From contig CM041465.1 in the NCBI GenBank assembly GCA_023213395.1, positions 197,787,741 through 197,851,740 on the forward strand: a stretch of DNA of 64,000 nt, written 5' to 3'. The translations under genes and the position numbers were made by a program. Below are positions 1 to 10,450 of this stretch, one piece after another. Origin of the DNA: Cycas panzhihuaensis (taxonomy: Eukaryota > Cycadophyta). Each line of letters begins with the position of its first letter. The first letter of the stretch is position 1. The notes below the pieces were generated by a model. That model searched no databases, was not told the DNA's origin, and saw only the letters and a program-made list of their open reading frames with translations.

Positions 1-311
1 AAAAGATTTTTATAAACCTTCATTTTCATCATATTTCCTTTCACTTTCTTTTATTTTTTAGCTTACTTTTATTAAAGGAAACATTGGTTGTAATCAAGAT
101 TACTTAAAATTCATCTTTAACTGGGAACATTAATCTAGATAATCCCTAACTTATAACATCTATACTAGCCTTATAAGGGGATAATTAGGACCCTTAAAAT
201 TGCCACCGTATATACACCTTTGGTATTTCTCTAATTTATTGAGACCATTAACTATAAGGTGTATTAAGTCATAGGATGAGATGGAAAACTTTTATTTGGC
301 GATTAGAGACT
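1..311 (+). other. Leader of Copia A, upstream half
   Basis: Non-coding. From about 120 it resembles 53390-53510 in Copia C, for example the shared block TATAAGGTGTATTAAGT at 255-271 and 53488-53504. Bases 307-311 (AGACT) are the left target-site duplication of TR-GAG-1. No ORF is supported here. Confidence 0.6.
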
Positions 312-698
312 TGTTGGGGTTAATGATTATCACTCCACTCCCACCTTCCAACTAGGAGTGCACACTTCACTCTCACTAATTTACACATATGGGTGCTCAC
401 ATGTAAAGGTAAGTATAAGGTAAGGTTAAGTTGATTTGAGTTAAGTTATTTTAGAGTTAAGTTTATATTATTTTATTATTACTTGAATTTTAGGGGTTGA
501 GGAGTTTTCCTCCTCCCCTAAACTATATATTGGGAGGGGTGTGCAACCCTGGTGTCTTTAAACATTGCATACTTTTGGACATTTGTAATACTCTCTCTCA
601 AATAATGGATTAAATATAAAGGATTTTCTGTTTATGCAATAATATAGTGATTTATGTGTTTATGTTATGCCCTGTTCTCCATCTTTTATTTTCCTTCA
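312..698 (+). repeat. Left (5') LTR of TR-GAG-1
   Basis: 387 bp, starts TGTTGGGGTTAATG and ends CCTTCA. It aligns along its whole length with 3587-3973, differing mostly by C/T and G/A transitions. A TATA-like stretch CTATATATT at 522-530 precedes a GGAGGGGTGTGCAACCC segment that is also seen, in modified form, in the Copia A 3' LTR, so the two element families share LTR ancestry. Confidence 0.92.
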
Positions 699-834
699 TC
701 TAGCCTCTTGAAGTTTCTTAAAAAGCAAGAAGATCTATTAGCATTTTGAGGCATATTTACTCATAACAAGGAAATAATGGTTATATTTATCTTCTACAAA
801 GTTTTTTAACAATTTCTTATATTATTTTTCATCA

Positions 835-1740
835 AGATCTGATTATTCTTGAGTTATACTTATGAAATAACAAATATATTTCAGTTATTTTTTTAAGATC
901 TATGCAGAAGCATAGCTATAATCAGTAAATATCAAGTTTTTATCACTTTACAGAGGTTTTATCAATAAGTTTTGCATATATTATCAAATATTTGACCATT
1001 TTCTGACATATTTTATCTATTTATTCAATACTTTTCTCAGATCTGTGCAAGAGCATAATTGTAATCAACATTTTTTCAAGTTTTCTCCAGATCTATACTA
1101 TATATTCTTCAGATCTACATATTTTATAAAATATTTGACCATTTTTTGGTTTATTTTGTTTATATATGTAATATTTTTCTTCAGATCTATAATATTTTTC
1201 TCCATATCTGTAATATTTTTCTTCAGATCTGTAATATTTTCTTTAGATCTCTAATATTTTCTTCAGATCTATAATATTTATCTTTAGATCTGTAATATTT
1301 TTCTCTATATCTTTAATATTTTTTTGTAGATCTGTAATATTTTTCTTCAGTTCTGTAATTTTTTTCTTTAGATCTACAATATTTTTCTTCAGATCTGCAA
1401 TATTTTTATTCAGATCTGTAATATTTTTCTCTAGATCTGTAATATTTTTCTCTAGATCTGTAATATTTTTCTTTAGATCTACAATATTTTTCTTTAAATC
1501 TACAATATTTTCTTCATATCTATAATATTTTCTTTAGATCTGTAATATTTTCTTCAAATCTGCAATATTTTCTTTAGATCTGTAATATTTTTCTCTAAGA
1601 TCTATAATATTTTCTTAGATCTATGTAATATTTTCTTTAGATCTATATATTTTATTAAATATTTGACCATTTTTTATACATTTGGTCTATTTACTCAATA
1701 TTTTCTTTTAGATCTATGCAAAATTTGGTGCATATTCAGC
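835..1740 (+). repeat. AGATCT-centred tandem array in TR-GAG-1 leader
   Basis: The core, about 1085-1660, is a degenerate tandem repeat of roughly 20-25 bp with the consensus AGATCTGTAATATTTTTCTTC. AGATCT or a one-base variant recurs more than twenty times, and spaced copies continue out to about 835 and 1740. The array gives a spurious short ORF (1045-1254) rich in Phe and Ile, which I do not regard as a gene. It lies in the transcribed, untranslated leader. The remainder of the leader, 1741-2877, holds nothing I recognise. Confidence 0.9.
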
Positions 1741-2877
1741 CTAACAAGCTTTCTTTTTATTATTTTAAAAAATTTTCATTTCATATAGGGTACCTGACAA
1801 ATTGTTGCCATAACTTTTGATTGGGTCATCAATTTTAGACAAAACCTATCATGTTGTGTCTAAAATTTTTTTAAATATGATTTTGACTGGTCACATGCCA
1901 TATTTAGAGCTGATTTGACCTACTTTCACTTAGTTTAAAGTTAATTAATATGTTTTAGAGCCTTTTAAACTAGTTTCATAAAATTATTTTTTTATTATAT
2001 TATATTTTATCATCGGGAGATTATTTTCTACTCGGATCTATTCTACAGTCACTTATTATCAATAAATTTCATTACCATTTATTCATTTTATTTTTTAAGA
2101 TTTATTTTAATCATTATTTTAATCGACTAAAGTGACACTTTAGCATTTTTTAAACATTTTACCATAAACGTACTTGTTGTTATTTCTATTATAACTTTTT
2201 TGTTTTACATCAGAATTTAGATCTGTTACTTTCGTTAGGAAGTTGACTCACTCCTCTTCGAATTGACACTACTATTTATAAGTTTTAAAGTATTTTTATA
2301 GATTTTTAAAGCCATCAAAATTGAGGTACATAATAGCCTCTAATTTATCATTATTACATATTTATATATTATTTTTAAAATTTTTGAAATGAAAAGTATA
2401 TGAAGTAGCTCTCTAAACTATATTTAACCATTTTCCATTGTTCTACAAAATTTTTACTAGTAATTTTATAATATTTTGAACCCCATGCTCATGTTAAACC
2501 TAAAAAAGAGGACTATATCTTTGGTTCACTAAAATATTGATTTATAGGAACCCATTTTCAAAATGGTTAGTTCTATTAAATAGCTTTTTCGTTGATCCTT
2601 AAACTAGTATAATTTCACTTTATTTTGACATTGTTTAATACAGCTTTGAAGATGCTAAACTTAAGCATTTAGTATATCCTAACAAGCTTTCACTTACTTC
2701 TTGCACTTATAATAGTTGTATTTACTTGATATACTTTCTAAAAGCATCTTTTAATTTTTCAAAGGGCATTATATTTCTTTCAAAAAATATATTTGAAATC
2801 ATATAAGTTTGTCATTTATTGAGTTCTTTGACTTAGTAAAAGTATATTCCTTTTTATGTACTAAAGTTTTCGGTAAA

Positions 2878-3567
2878 ATGACAATCAATCTTAATAAAAT
2901 ATAATTTCCTATATTTGATGGCCATAATTATCCACTATGACATAAGATAATGCAACATTATTTTATGGCAAATGATCTTTGGAAATACTTACAAGATGAA
3001 TATGATGTTGATATTAAGGAAAATATAAAAAAAGACAATGAAGCCCTAGCTTTATTATTTTGCACTATAGATGATAATATCTTTTCTAAAGTTTGTGAAC
3101 TAATAACTTCTAAATTCATGTGAGATGTCTTGATTTCTACTTATGGAGGAGATACCCTCAATGAATTTAATATTGATATTGTTAAACATGTGAGACATGT
3201 GCTAGAACAGGTGGATTGTAATAGAAAGACCAAGGAAGATTCAAGTCAAATGCGTGATCATCTTGTTGTACAAGAACTTGATCCTCTATTTGAGGAGGAG
3301 AGATATGATGATATGACAGTTGTTCACAACACAAAGTTTTTAAAAGACAAAGTTAAAGTTCTAGAAGTTAAAGTTAAAGTTGTAGCCACACATCCACATT
3401 TGAATTAAGCTATATTTACTTACATGTTTTTTACACCACTTAATGGTAAAAGGAACGTTTCTAAAATGATGAGAAGAGCTAATAATGATCGAGTCAAAAG
3501 ATAAATCTTTAAAGTTTTTTTTAAGTATAAATTCCACAAGTTTAAAGAGAAGACAAGTTATTCGTGA
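2878..3567 (+). pseudogene. Copia-type gag of TR-GAG-1, nonsense-riddled
   Basis: From ATG 2878 one frame can be read to 3567 (230 codons) with in-frame stops but no frameshift. The N-terminal part has the gag_UBN2-like look of Copia gag: FDGHNYPL near residue 13, MANDLWKYL, DNEALALLFCTIDDNIF, then DVLISTYGGD (from 3127). The C-terminus holds KVFFKYKFHKFKEK at 3511-3552. Stops replace expected Trp (before HKIMQ and before DVLIS) and Gln. The same layout and C-terminal motif occur in TR-GAG-2 (14470-13733), so the frame was a real gene family. There is no zinc knuckle. Gag would form the virus-like particle in the cytoplasm; this copy cannot be translated whole. Confidence 0.8.
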
Positions 3568-3572
3568 TGACT

Positions 3573-3586
3573 ATTAAGGGGGAGAA
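3573..3586 (+). promoter_or_regulatory. Polypurine tract of TR-GAG-1
   Basis: ATTAAGGGGGAGAA directly abuts the TGTTGG start of the right LTR. In reverse transcription this is where plus-strand DNA synthesis is primed. Confidence 0.85.
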
Positions 3587-3973
3587 TGTTGGGGTTAATG
3601 ATCATCACCCCACTCCCACCTTCCAACCAGGAGTGCACACCTCACTCTCACCAATTTACACATGTGGGTGCTCATATGTTAAGGTAAGTATAAGGTAAGG
3701 TTAAGTCGATTTAAGTTAAGTTATTTTTTAGTTAAGTTTATATTATTTTATTATTACTTGAATTTTAGGGGTTGAGGAGTTTCCCTCCTCTCCCAAGCTA
3801 TATATTTGGAGGGGTGTGTAATCCTAGTGTCTTTAGACATCGCCTACTTTTAGACATTTATAATGCTCTCTCTCAAATAATGGATTGAAGATAAAGGTTT
3901 TTCTGTTTGTGCAATAATGTATTGATTTATGTGTTTATGTTCTGCCTTATTTTCTATCTTTTATTTTCCTTCA
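3587..3973 (+). repeat. Right (3') LTR of TR-GAG-1
   Basis: 387 bp, same length as 312-698, start TGTTGGGG, end CCTTCA. It is preceded by the polypurine tract and followed by AGATT, the right copy of the target duplication. Confidence 0.92.
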
Positions 3974-4321
3974 AGATTAAGCTAGACCCGTAGGGGGTGA
4001 ATGCCTTAGTTGTTTAAGTTTTTATTACTAGATATATAGGTAGGCATAAGTCTAATGTAAGTAGATTTATAAATCAAGGGAGTCTTTGATCTTTTTAGTA
4101 GTCCACGTACTAAGGTATATAGATCTTTGAGCTGATATACTAATATATAGGGTCCCTAGTTTGCCACTTATGGTTAGGTGCTACTAGACATGATAGTAAC
4201 TAAGAACTTTCTTAGAGACTCTAAAACTTAAAATTCTAGAATAGTAGCCCCTTAGGTAGATAAGACACAAGTACATTTATGTTTTTTAGGTTATAATTTT
4301 CAAGGTAATTCTCTTTTCATA
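3974..4321 (+). other. Leader of Copia A, downstream half
   Basis: Continues the leader interrupted at 311. It aligns with 53545-53920 in Copia C through blocks such as CTAGAC, AGGGGGTGAATGCCTTAGTTGT and GTATATAGA. No ORF. It ends at the gag start codon at 4322. Confidence 0.65.
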
Positions 4322-5455
4322 ATGGCAACAAATCTTGGGACTATTATGGTACCTAAGTTTGATGGCTCAAATTTTCTTAATTGGAGTAAGTAAATGAGGC
4401 CTATTTTTATTATAAAGGACCTATAGGAGTTCGTTAATAAATCAACAATATTGCCACTGATAATGAAAATAAAGTTTATAAGGAGAATGCTAAAAGTGAT
4501 AATGAGCCATTGGCACTTATATTTTGTGCTCTAGATGATCATATTTTTCCTAGAGTAAGTAAAGTTATAATATCTAAGGAAGCTTGAGATGCCTGTAAGA
4601 TGATTTATGAACTAGTAACATCCTTAAAGTTATAAACACTTAGAAGCAAATTTAAGAATCTAAGGATGATACCTAGGGAAAGAGTAAATAAATTCATCAC
4701 CAAGGTACAAGACCTGGTGAATTAAATGAGATCCTTAAGTGAAATGCTAAGTGAACAAAGAATTGTGAAAAGGATTTTGAGATATATTGGAGAAATTAAG
4801 AGATTTAAAATTAGTGGTAACTAGCATTGAGATATCTAAAGACCTTAGCACTCTTTAAATTGATCAACTAAATGTTATTCTCCTAGTTGTTGAAGAAAGG
4901 AAAGGGGGTAAGGAGTCACTTGAGCATGTCTTTACCATAAAGGCAAGAATAAGACAAAAAATTCAAAGATAAAGTTCTAGGGGAAGGGACCAATCCCCTA
5001 GAGGAAGAGGAAGAAACTAAGGGTAAGGCTTATAAACATTTCAAGGATAAAGCAACTTCCAATGTCAAGGAAGTTTTTAAGGACCAAACCAAAGCTATCA
5101 AGGATAAAGCAACTTCCAAGATTAAGGAAGTTTTTAAGAACCAAACCAAAGCTATCAAGGAGAAAGCAACTTCCAAGGTCAAGGAAGATTTTAAGGACTA
5201 AACCAAAATTATCAAGGATAAGAACAAAAGAATTTCTAAGGTCAAGGTCAAGACCAATACTTTAAAAGAGGTAAAGCAACTTCTAGAGGAAGAGGAACCT
5301 CTAGAGGTAGAAGCCAAAGCCAAAGTGGAAAAGGAACTATCTAATATTTCTTTTTCCATAAGATGGAACACAGAAGAAAATTGTTTTTGCCAAAAATGCT
5401 AGTACTCAAAGAGGGACTTCCAACATAACAATTGAAGATAGAGATAATGATAGAC
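4322..5455 (+). pseudogene. gag of Copia A (capsid and degenerate nucleocapsid)
   Basis: ATG 4322 opens MATNLGTIMVPKFDGSNFLNWSK, the usual start of Copia gag (substrate-binding look-alike FDGxNFxxW). A frameshift follows near 4445, then NEPLALIFCALDDHIFPRV and MIYELVTSLK, as in gag_UBN2 proteins. A lysine-rich stretch built of a 57-bp repeat follows (5041-5228), then an RG/SR-rich segment and a decayed zinc knuckle around 5345-5385 (HKMEHRRK, cysteines lost). Stops at W or Q positions occur throughout. Gag would package the element RNA. Start chosen because it precedes the conserved FDG motif by ten residues. Confidence 0.8.
5041..5228 (+). repeat. 57-bp in-frame minisatellite in Copia A gag
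   Basis: Three good copies plus a partial fourth of a 57-bp unit (start CAAGGATAAAGCAACTTCCA; copies begin near 5041, 5098, 5155, 5212). As 57 is 19 codons, the repeat adds a basic, alternately charged 19-residue block each time (KDKATSxxKEVFKxQTKAI). It sits between capsid and nucleocapsid. Confidence 0.85.
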
Positions 5456-5472
5456 TTTTTATTTCAAGTCTT

Positions 5473-6770
5473 ATGGCTAATAAGGAAGGAGATAATTGGC
5501 ATATCGACTTGGGATGTTTAACTCACATGACTTACAAAGAAGAAATTTTCAAAGAAATTAACAAGTCCAAGAAAGAAAAGATTATGTTTGGGGATAATAC
5601 TACCTATGTATCTATTAGAAAGGGCAATATATCTATAACAACTGAATCAGAAGAAATAAGAAGTATCAATGATGTGTTACATATTTCAGCTCTAAAGAAG
5701 AACCTACTCTCGATGGGTCAGATGATGGAGAAACACTATAAGGTCATCTTTGATAATGGTAAATGTACAATTAAATATTAACTAAAGAATAAAGTAGTTG
5801 TAGTAAAAGGATAAATAACTAATGATAGATTATTTAAACTAGTCATTCCTCCATTGGATACTTATACCTTGAAAGCCTCAACTAATGTTGATAGTGAAAT
5901 ATGGCATAAGAGGTTTGGCCATATAAACTATAACATCTTGGCATTGATGAAAATGATAGAAATGGTTGTTAGATTACCCACTATAGAAGTAGGTAAAGAA
6001 AATTTTGAAGGATGTATACTTGGAAAACAAGAAATAGAAAGTTTTTTAAATAATAGCTATAGGGCTCAAGGACCTCTTCAATTAATTTATACATATTTAT
6101 ATAGACCTATGGATGTACTTTCGTTAGGTGGTGTAAGGTGCTTCATGACTTTCATTAATGACTTTACTAGAAAGGCTTAGGTATACTTTATCAAGTTTAA
6201 ATTAAATGCCTTTTAATGTTTCATTGACTTCAAAACTTTGGTTGAAAAATAAAGTGGCCTTAGAATTCTTATCCTTAGATTAGATAATGGGGGAGAATTT
6301 ATTTCAAATGAATTTAATGAATACTATAACTACCCTAATATAAGGAAGTAGCTCACCAATCCTTATACTTCACAATAAAATAGAGTTATAGAAAAGAAAA
6401 ATAAAACTATTATTGAAATAGCTAGAAATATGGTTAAAAATAAGCAACTTGGGTACAAATTTTGAGCAGAAGTAGTACATACAATAGTTTATATATTGAA
6501 TAGGTGTACCACCAAAGCTATTAGGTGGGTCATACCAAAGGAATCTTGGTCAAGTCATAAGCCAAGCATACAACACTTAAAGATTTTTAGATGCTTAGCA
6601 TTTGTCGATACTCCAAAATAAAAGAGAACTTAGTTAGATGATAAAAACAGCAAGTACATCTTTATAAGATACTGTGATATTTCTAGATCCTATAAATTAT
6701 ATGATCTAAAAGAAAAGAAGATAATTATGAGTATGGATATCATCTTCAAGGAAGATGAATGCTGTTGAGA
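5473..6770 (+). pseudogene. Protease and integrase of Copia A
   Basis: Protease: WHIDLGCLTHMT at 5497-5532 matches the copia aspartic protease signature, but the DSG triad reads DLG. Then comes the GAG-pre-integrase segment (IWHKRFGHIN near 5899, C of the HHCC zinc site near 6013) and the integrase core: GGVRCFMTFINDFTRKA at 6129-6177, RLDNGGEF near 6276 with the second catalytic Asp, and QNRVIEKKNKT near 6373 with the Glu. The first catalytic Asp region reads IYTYLYRPMD, so that Asp seems lost. Several Gln codons are TAA, for example 6376-6378. Integrase would insert the cDNA into nuclear DNA; this one is inactive. Confidence 0.82.
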
Positions 6771-7049
6771 AGAAGTTAAAAAATAATAAAGGAAAGAATA
6801 TCATGATAGAAATATATTTAAATCCTAAATCTATAAATATACTAAGTTTAAATAAAGTAAGTTCAAATGAAGCTAGACCCTCCACATTTAATCAAAGGGT
6901 TCCAAAATAGGTTCAAAGAGGTTATTATCCTTCAAATGTTTTAGATAATAACTTTGAGAGAAGGTCCACTCACTCTCATAAAATTAACTTTACCTTGATT
7001 AGCCAAGTAATGGAATTAAATGAGCCTCATAATTTTGAAGAGGCTAACA

Positions 7050-7796
7050 CAAAAGATAAATGGAAAGGTGCCATGAAAGAAGAGTACAATGCTTTAGTTG
7101 AAAATGATACTTGGGAATTAGTTGATTTTCCATAAAAAAACTATAATTAGAACAAAGTGGGTCTATAAGACTAAATTTAGATTAGATATAATAATCGACA
7201 AATATAAGGTAAGATTAATTGCCAAAGGATATACATAAGTTAAAGGTATAAACTACAATGAGGTATTTACATATGTTGCTAGAATAGAGATAGTTCATTT
7301 GATGATGGGTTTAGCTGCATAAGAGGGTTAGATAGTTTAATAAATAGATGTTAAGAATACCTTCTTAAATGGGTACATAAAAGAAGAAATTTATGTCCAA
7401 TAACCCAAAGGTTTTAAAGTAAAAGGAGAAGAACACAAGGTTTATAAATTTAAAAAGGTCTTGTATGGACTCAAACAAACACCTAGAGCTTGGTACTCTA
7501 GGATTAATAAGTACTTTAGAGATGAAGGATTCCAAAGAAGTTAATATGATCCTAGTTTGTACATTAAGATAGAAGGGAGATCGATACTCCTTATGGGCTT
7601 ATACATTGATGACCTTGTTTATACATGTAATGATCCTTACTTGTCCCAAAAATTCAAAGACGATATATGTAAGGAATTTGAAATGACTGATTTGGGACTG
7701 ATGTACTACTTCTTGAGCCTAGAAGTTTGGCAAGATGAGAAAGAGATATTTGTTTCCCCAAGAAAGTACACTTTGGACTTAGGACTTATCACATAA
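7050..7796 (+). pseudogene. Reverse transcriptase of Copia A
   Basis: Copia RT motifs in order: KTKFRL-type segment after ITRTKWVYK near 7150, a DVKNTFLNGYIKEEIYV block near 7345 with the first catalytic Asp, [23 protein letters not shown] near 7465, and YIDD at 7602-7613, followed by MTDLGLMYYFLSLEVWQ. The YIDD box is intact, and the stretch 7557-7796 is open for 79 codons. Upstream parts carry TAA/TAG at Gln codons (VQQPKG has the second Gln as TAA). It would copy genomic element RNA in the particle. Confidence 0.85.
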
Positions 7797-7805
7797 GTTT
7801 AACAT

Positions 7806-8595
7806 AAGTAATTACAAGGCACTTGCTACACCAATCAAAGTTGGGATAAAATTATCTAAGTATGAAGAATCTAAATTGGTTAGTCCTACTCTTTACAGGG
7901 AATTGATTATTAGCTTGATTTACTTAACTTCAACTCAATCAGATATCATGTATACAGTAAGTGTAGTTTCCAAATTCATGCACAAGCTTAAGGTATCACA
8001 TCGGTAAGCAACTAAGGGGATCTTAAAATAATTGAATAGAACAATTAGTCATGGACTTCATTACAGGTCATTGGGAAACTTTAGGTTAACCAGTTATACA
8101 GATTCTAATTGGGTAGGATGTATAGATGATAAAAAATCTATATTAAGCTACACCTTCAATTTAGGTTCAACAACAATAGCTTAGAGTTAAAAGAAACAAA
8201 ACATGGTATCCTTGTCTACTACAAAAGTAAAATATAAAGTAGTGATAGTAGGAGCTTGTGAAATAGTTTAGTTAAGAAGACTACTCCAGGATTTATAATT
8301 AAAAGAGGATGACCCCATATAAATGTCATGTGATAATTAAAGTATCATACAAATGACTCAGAATCTAGTATTATATGGTAGAATGAATTACATTGAAACT
8401 CAATATTATTTCATCAAAGAATTCGTTCAAGCTGATAAGATTGAGTTAACTTATTATAGCATAAAACAACAGGTGACAGATATTTTCACTAAGTCACTTA
8501 GAAAGATTAAGTTCAATAAATTCATAGATAAGCATGGTGTCTCCCTAAATGAACATTATGGGAGAGAAATATTGGATAATACCCATTTTGGTTGA
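7806..8595 (+). pseudogene. RNase H of Copia A, running through the polypurine tract
   Basis: Typical copia C-terminus: ALATPIKVGIKLSK near 7820, YRELIISLIYLTSTQSDI near 7900, DSNWVGCIDDKKS near 8101-8140 (catalytic Asp), then STTKVKYK in place of STxAEY, and HYFIKEFVQ-like QYYFIKEFVQ followed by QVTDIFTKSL near 8470. The frame stays open from 8353 to the TGA at 8593-8595. The last codons (NEHYGREILDN) are encoded by the polypurine tract and the first bases of the 3' LTR. Confidence 0.82.
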
Positions 8596-8840
8596 CAATA
8601 GAATATGGAAAGTAGATTAGCATATGACTTTGTGAAGCTGACTTAGCCATGTGATAAGTTTTATTAATGATATTTTTAAACACCAGTTGATGGTAGACAA
8701 TGGGCTCCTACTCAACTCCTACCTATTTATATAAGGGGTTGTAAGACCCTGGTGTTTTTTAACACTACCATTATACTAGAATTTTATTTAATATTATCCT
8801 TTGCTATAATATTTTGCTCCCTCTTACTCCTATTCATCCA
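8570..8840 (+). repeat. 3' LTR of Copia A (partner outside window)
   Basis: Called by analogy: a purine run TGGGAGAGAAA (8559-8569) abuts TATTGGATAAT, a TGTTGG-type LTR start with TG mutated to TA. A TATA box (TTTATATAAGG, about 8726-8736) is followed by TTGTAAGACCCTGGTGT, which resembles the same part of the TR-GAG-1 LTR. The end is taken at ATTCATCCA, 8840. Without the 5' copy the borders are approximate. Confidence 0.6.
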
Positions 8841-8984
8841 TTAACTAGTGCCTCTTCTATTTAAGAAGATGAGACTATATTATACTAGTCATCATTAATA
8901 GGTAATGCCCTCATAGGAGATGGTTGATTACTAATAATATCAAATTCATTGTTATTAGTTTCTATTACATAAAGTTGGTTTCAT

Positions 8985-10450
8985 TACAAACACTCTTTAA
9001 GGTGCCCTATAAACTAATTTTCATCGTAATGTCAAAAATTTTCATTTTAAACTACCTTTCTAGGTTTTGAAGCATGACCTATAAGCAAATATTGATTTTT
9101 ATAATTAGATTATTGCCCAAGAGGAATATATGAAGAGGTTTGATCTCGTTGCTTAATGTCAACTTGTCTTGCAAAATTGATGGCTTTCGTTAGTGAAGTG
9201 GGTTGAAACATTTTGACCTTAGCACTGATGTTATGATGTAGGTTAGCTTGGTAGAATTATATTACTTCTTCATCTAACATGATTATTTTGAGGTGTGGTT
9301 TCTTAAAATGTTTAGTAAATTCCTTAACCAATGATTTATATTAAAAATAATATGATAGTTGGGCCCTATATGGAGTAGTGTTTGGTGTTTTGACTTGCTT
9401 GCATATGACATTAACAAAGTCATTCCAAAGAATGTAACTATGATTTGAATACTATTTTCATGCTCATTTGAAGATGTCCTTCTAAATGGTTAATGAAAAA
9501 TATAGTTTTTTCACTTGGGGCATTAAGTTTTAAGGTACTTGTTACCCAATCTCTTTGTTCACCCTTTCCCAATTTTGTGTTATATTGATATCTATTTATA
9601 ATTAATGAAATATCATAAAGTCATCCCTCTTTAGGTCTATTTTCAAGGGAGATTGAAGTATATACATTAGCTTTTATCAAACTATACTCATTGTCATCTA
9701 CATAATTTTTCTTTCAAACAAAAGCACCAGTTAACTATCCCCTTTGGGCTTGCTCTAATAGCCATGTCTTCCTCCTTTGTTTGTAATCTAGTATAGTAAA
9801 CTCCCTCCTAATATCTATTTGGAAAAAAAATAAAGTGACTCCCCATTTATTCCTAACTATCTCAAAATCAAGGGCAATTGATTCTATTACTTGAAGACAT
9901 ACTAGTTTCTTAAAGATAATCATAAACCCAGTTTTAGGGTTAAGCCCATCAAGGAACTAGTCAATTAAAATATCTTGTATAATTTGTATGCTACTTCAAT
10001 TTGATTGAGGTTCTGTTTAAACCTCTTAACATACTTTAAAATATTTTCTCTATCTCCTTTCATGTTAGACAACTCTTTTATAAGGGTGGCGAGAGTTTTC
10101 TTGTTATTGTATCTAGATTTAAAAGCTTTCCTTAGTCCTATCTAGTTTTTCATCAAAGCATAAGGTAATTAATAAAACCATATTATAGCTACACTAGTCA
10201 ATGAGTGAAAAAATAATGTAATTTCTATAATAGGTTTAATGATTCAAAACATCCTACACAAGAGAGAAAAATCTCCTTTATGTTTGTCTATGGGAATTCT
10301 TTTATGCCCATTAAATTGTGGACATTTTTTCAAAGTCTTACTATGAATTTCATTTAATTCACCTTCTAAATATAGAGGATTATTATAGATCCAATGAAGT
10401 GTTTTACTAAGACATGTATCCTCTTCACTATTATATTTGATCTCTATTGA
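8985..10450 (-). pseudogene. Ty3/gypsy-like gag, minus strand
   Basis: Reading down from about 10450: WIYNNPLYLEGEL, then a retrotrans_gag-like segment near 10160-10020 (GLRKAFKSRYNNKKTLATLIKELSNMKG, ENILKYVKRFKQNLNQI). Further on come KEFTKHFKKPHLKIIMLDEEV and VKMFQPTSLTKAINFARQVD at 9330-9150, which resembles the capsid end and linker of gypsy gag. HYDENQFIGHLKEC near 9035-8995 is a zinc knuckle with its first cysteines lost. Many frameshifts and stops are present. The 62-codon open stretch 9735-9923 falls inside it. Function would be particle assembly; the copy is dead. Confidence 0.55.

Larger units (their letters stand above)
312..3973 (+). mobile_element. TR-GAG-1: gag-only non-autonomous LTR retrotransposon
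   Basis: Two direct LTRs of 387 bp each (312-698 and 3587-3973) begin TGTTGGGG and end TTCA. They are flanked by AGACT (307-311) and AGATT (3974-3978), a 5-bp target duplication with one C-to-T change. A polypurine tract sits immediately before the right LTR. The interior holds a 2.2-kb leader with a tandem array and one gag-like frame (2878-3567). There is no protease, integrase, RT or RNase H. Such gag-only plant elements are known as TR-GAG; they are assumed to borrow the enzymes of autonomous Copia elements. No convincing primer site was found just after the left LTR. Confidence 0.9.
1..8840 (+). mobile_element. Ty1/copia LTR retrotransposon 'Copia A', 5' end outside window
   Basis: The order gag, protease, integrase, reverse transcriptase, RNase H between 4322 and 8595 is the Ty1/copia order. 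The element is split by TR-GAG-1 (312-3973): the stretch 1-311 and the stretch from 3974 both belong to its leader, because the same leader reappears unsplit in Copia C at about 53380-53920. The 3' LTR is called at 8570-8840; the 5' LTR must lie left of base 1. The frames are full of TAA/TAG at positions where copia proteins have Gln or Trp, plus a few frameshifts, so the copy is dead. It seems to be inserted in element D, whose gag starts to be readable just right of 8840. Confidence 0.85.

Noticed and set aside
1045-1254. Phe/Ile-rich 69-codon ORF
   Set aside because: Product of the AGATCT tandem array, no protein features.
5062-5265. 67-codon Arg/Lys-rich ORF
   Set aside because: Off-frame reading of the 57-bp minisatellite; the gag frame gives the sensible peptide.
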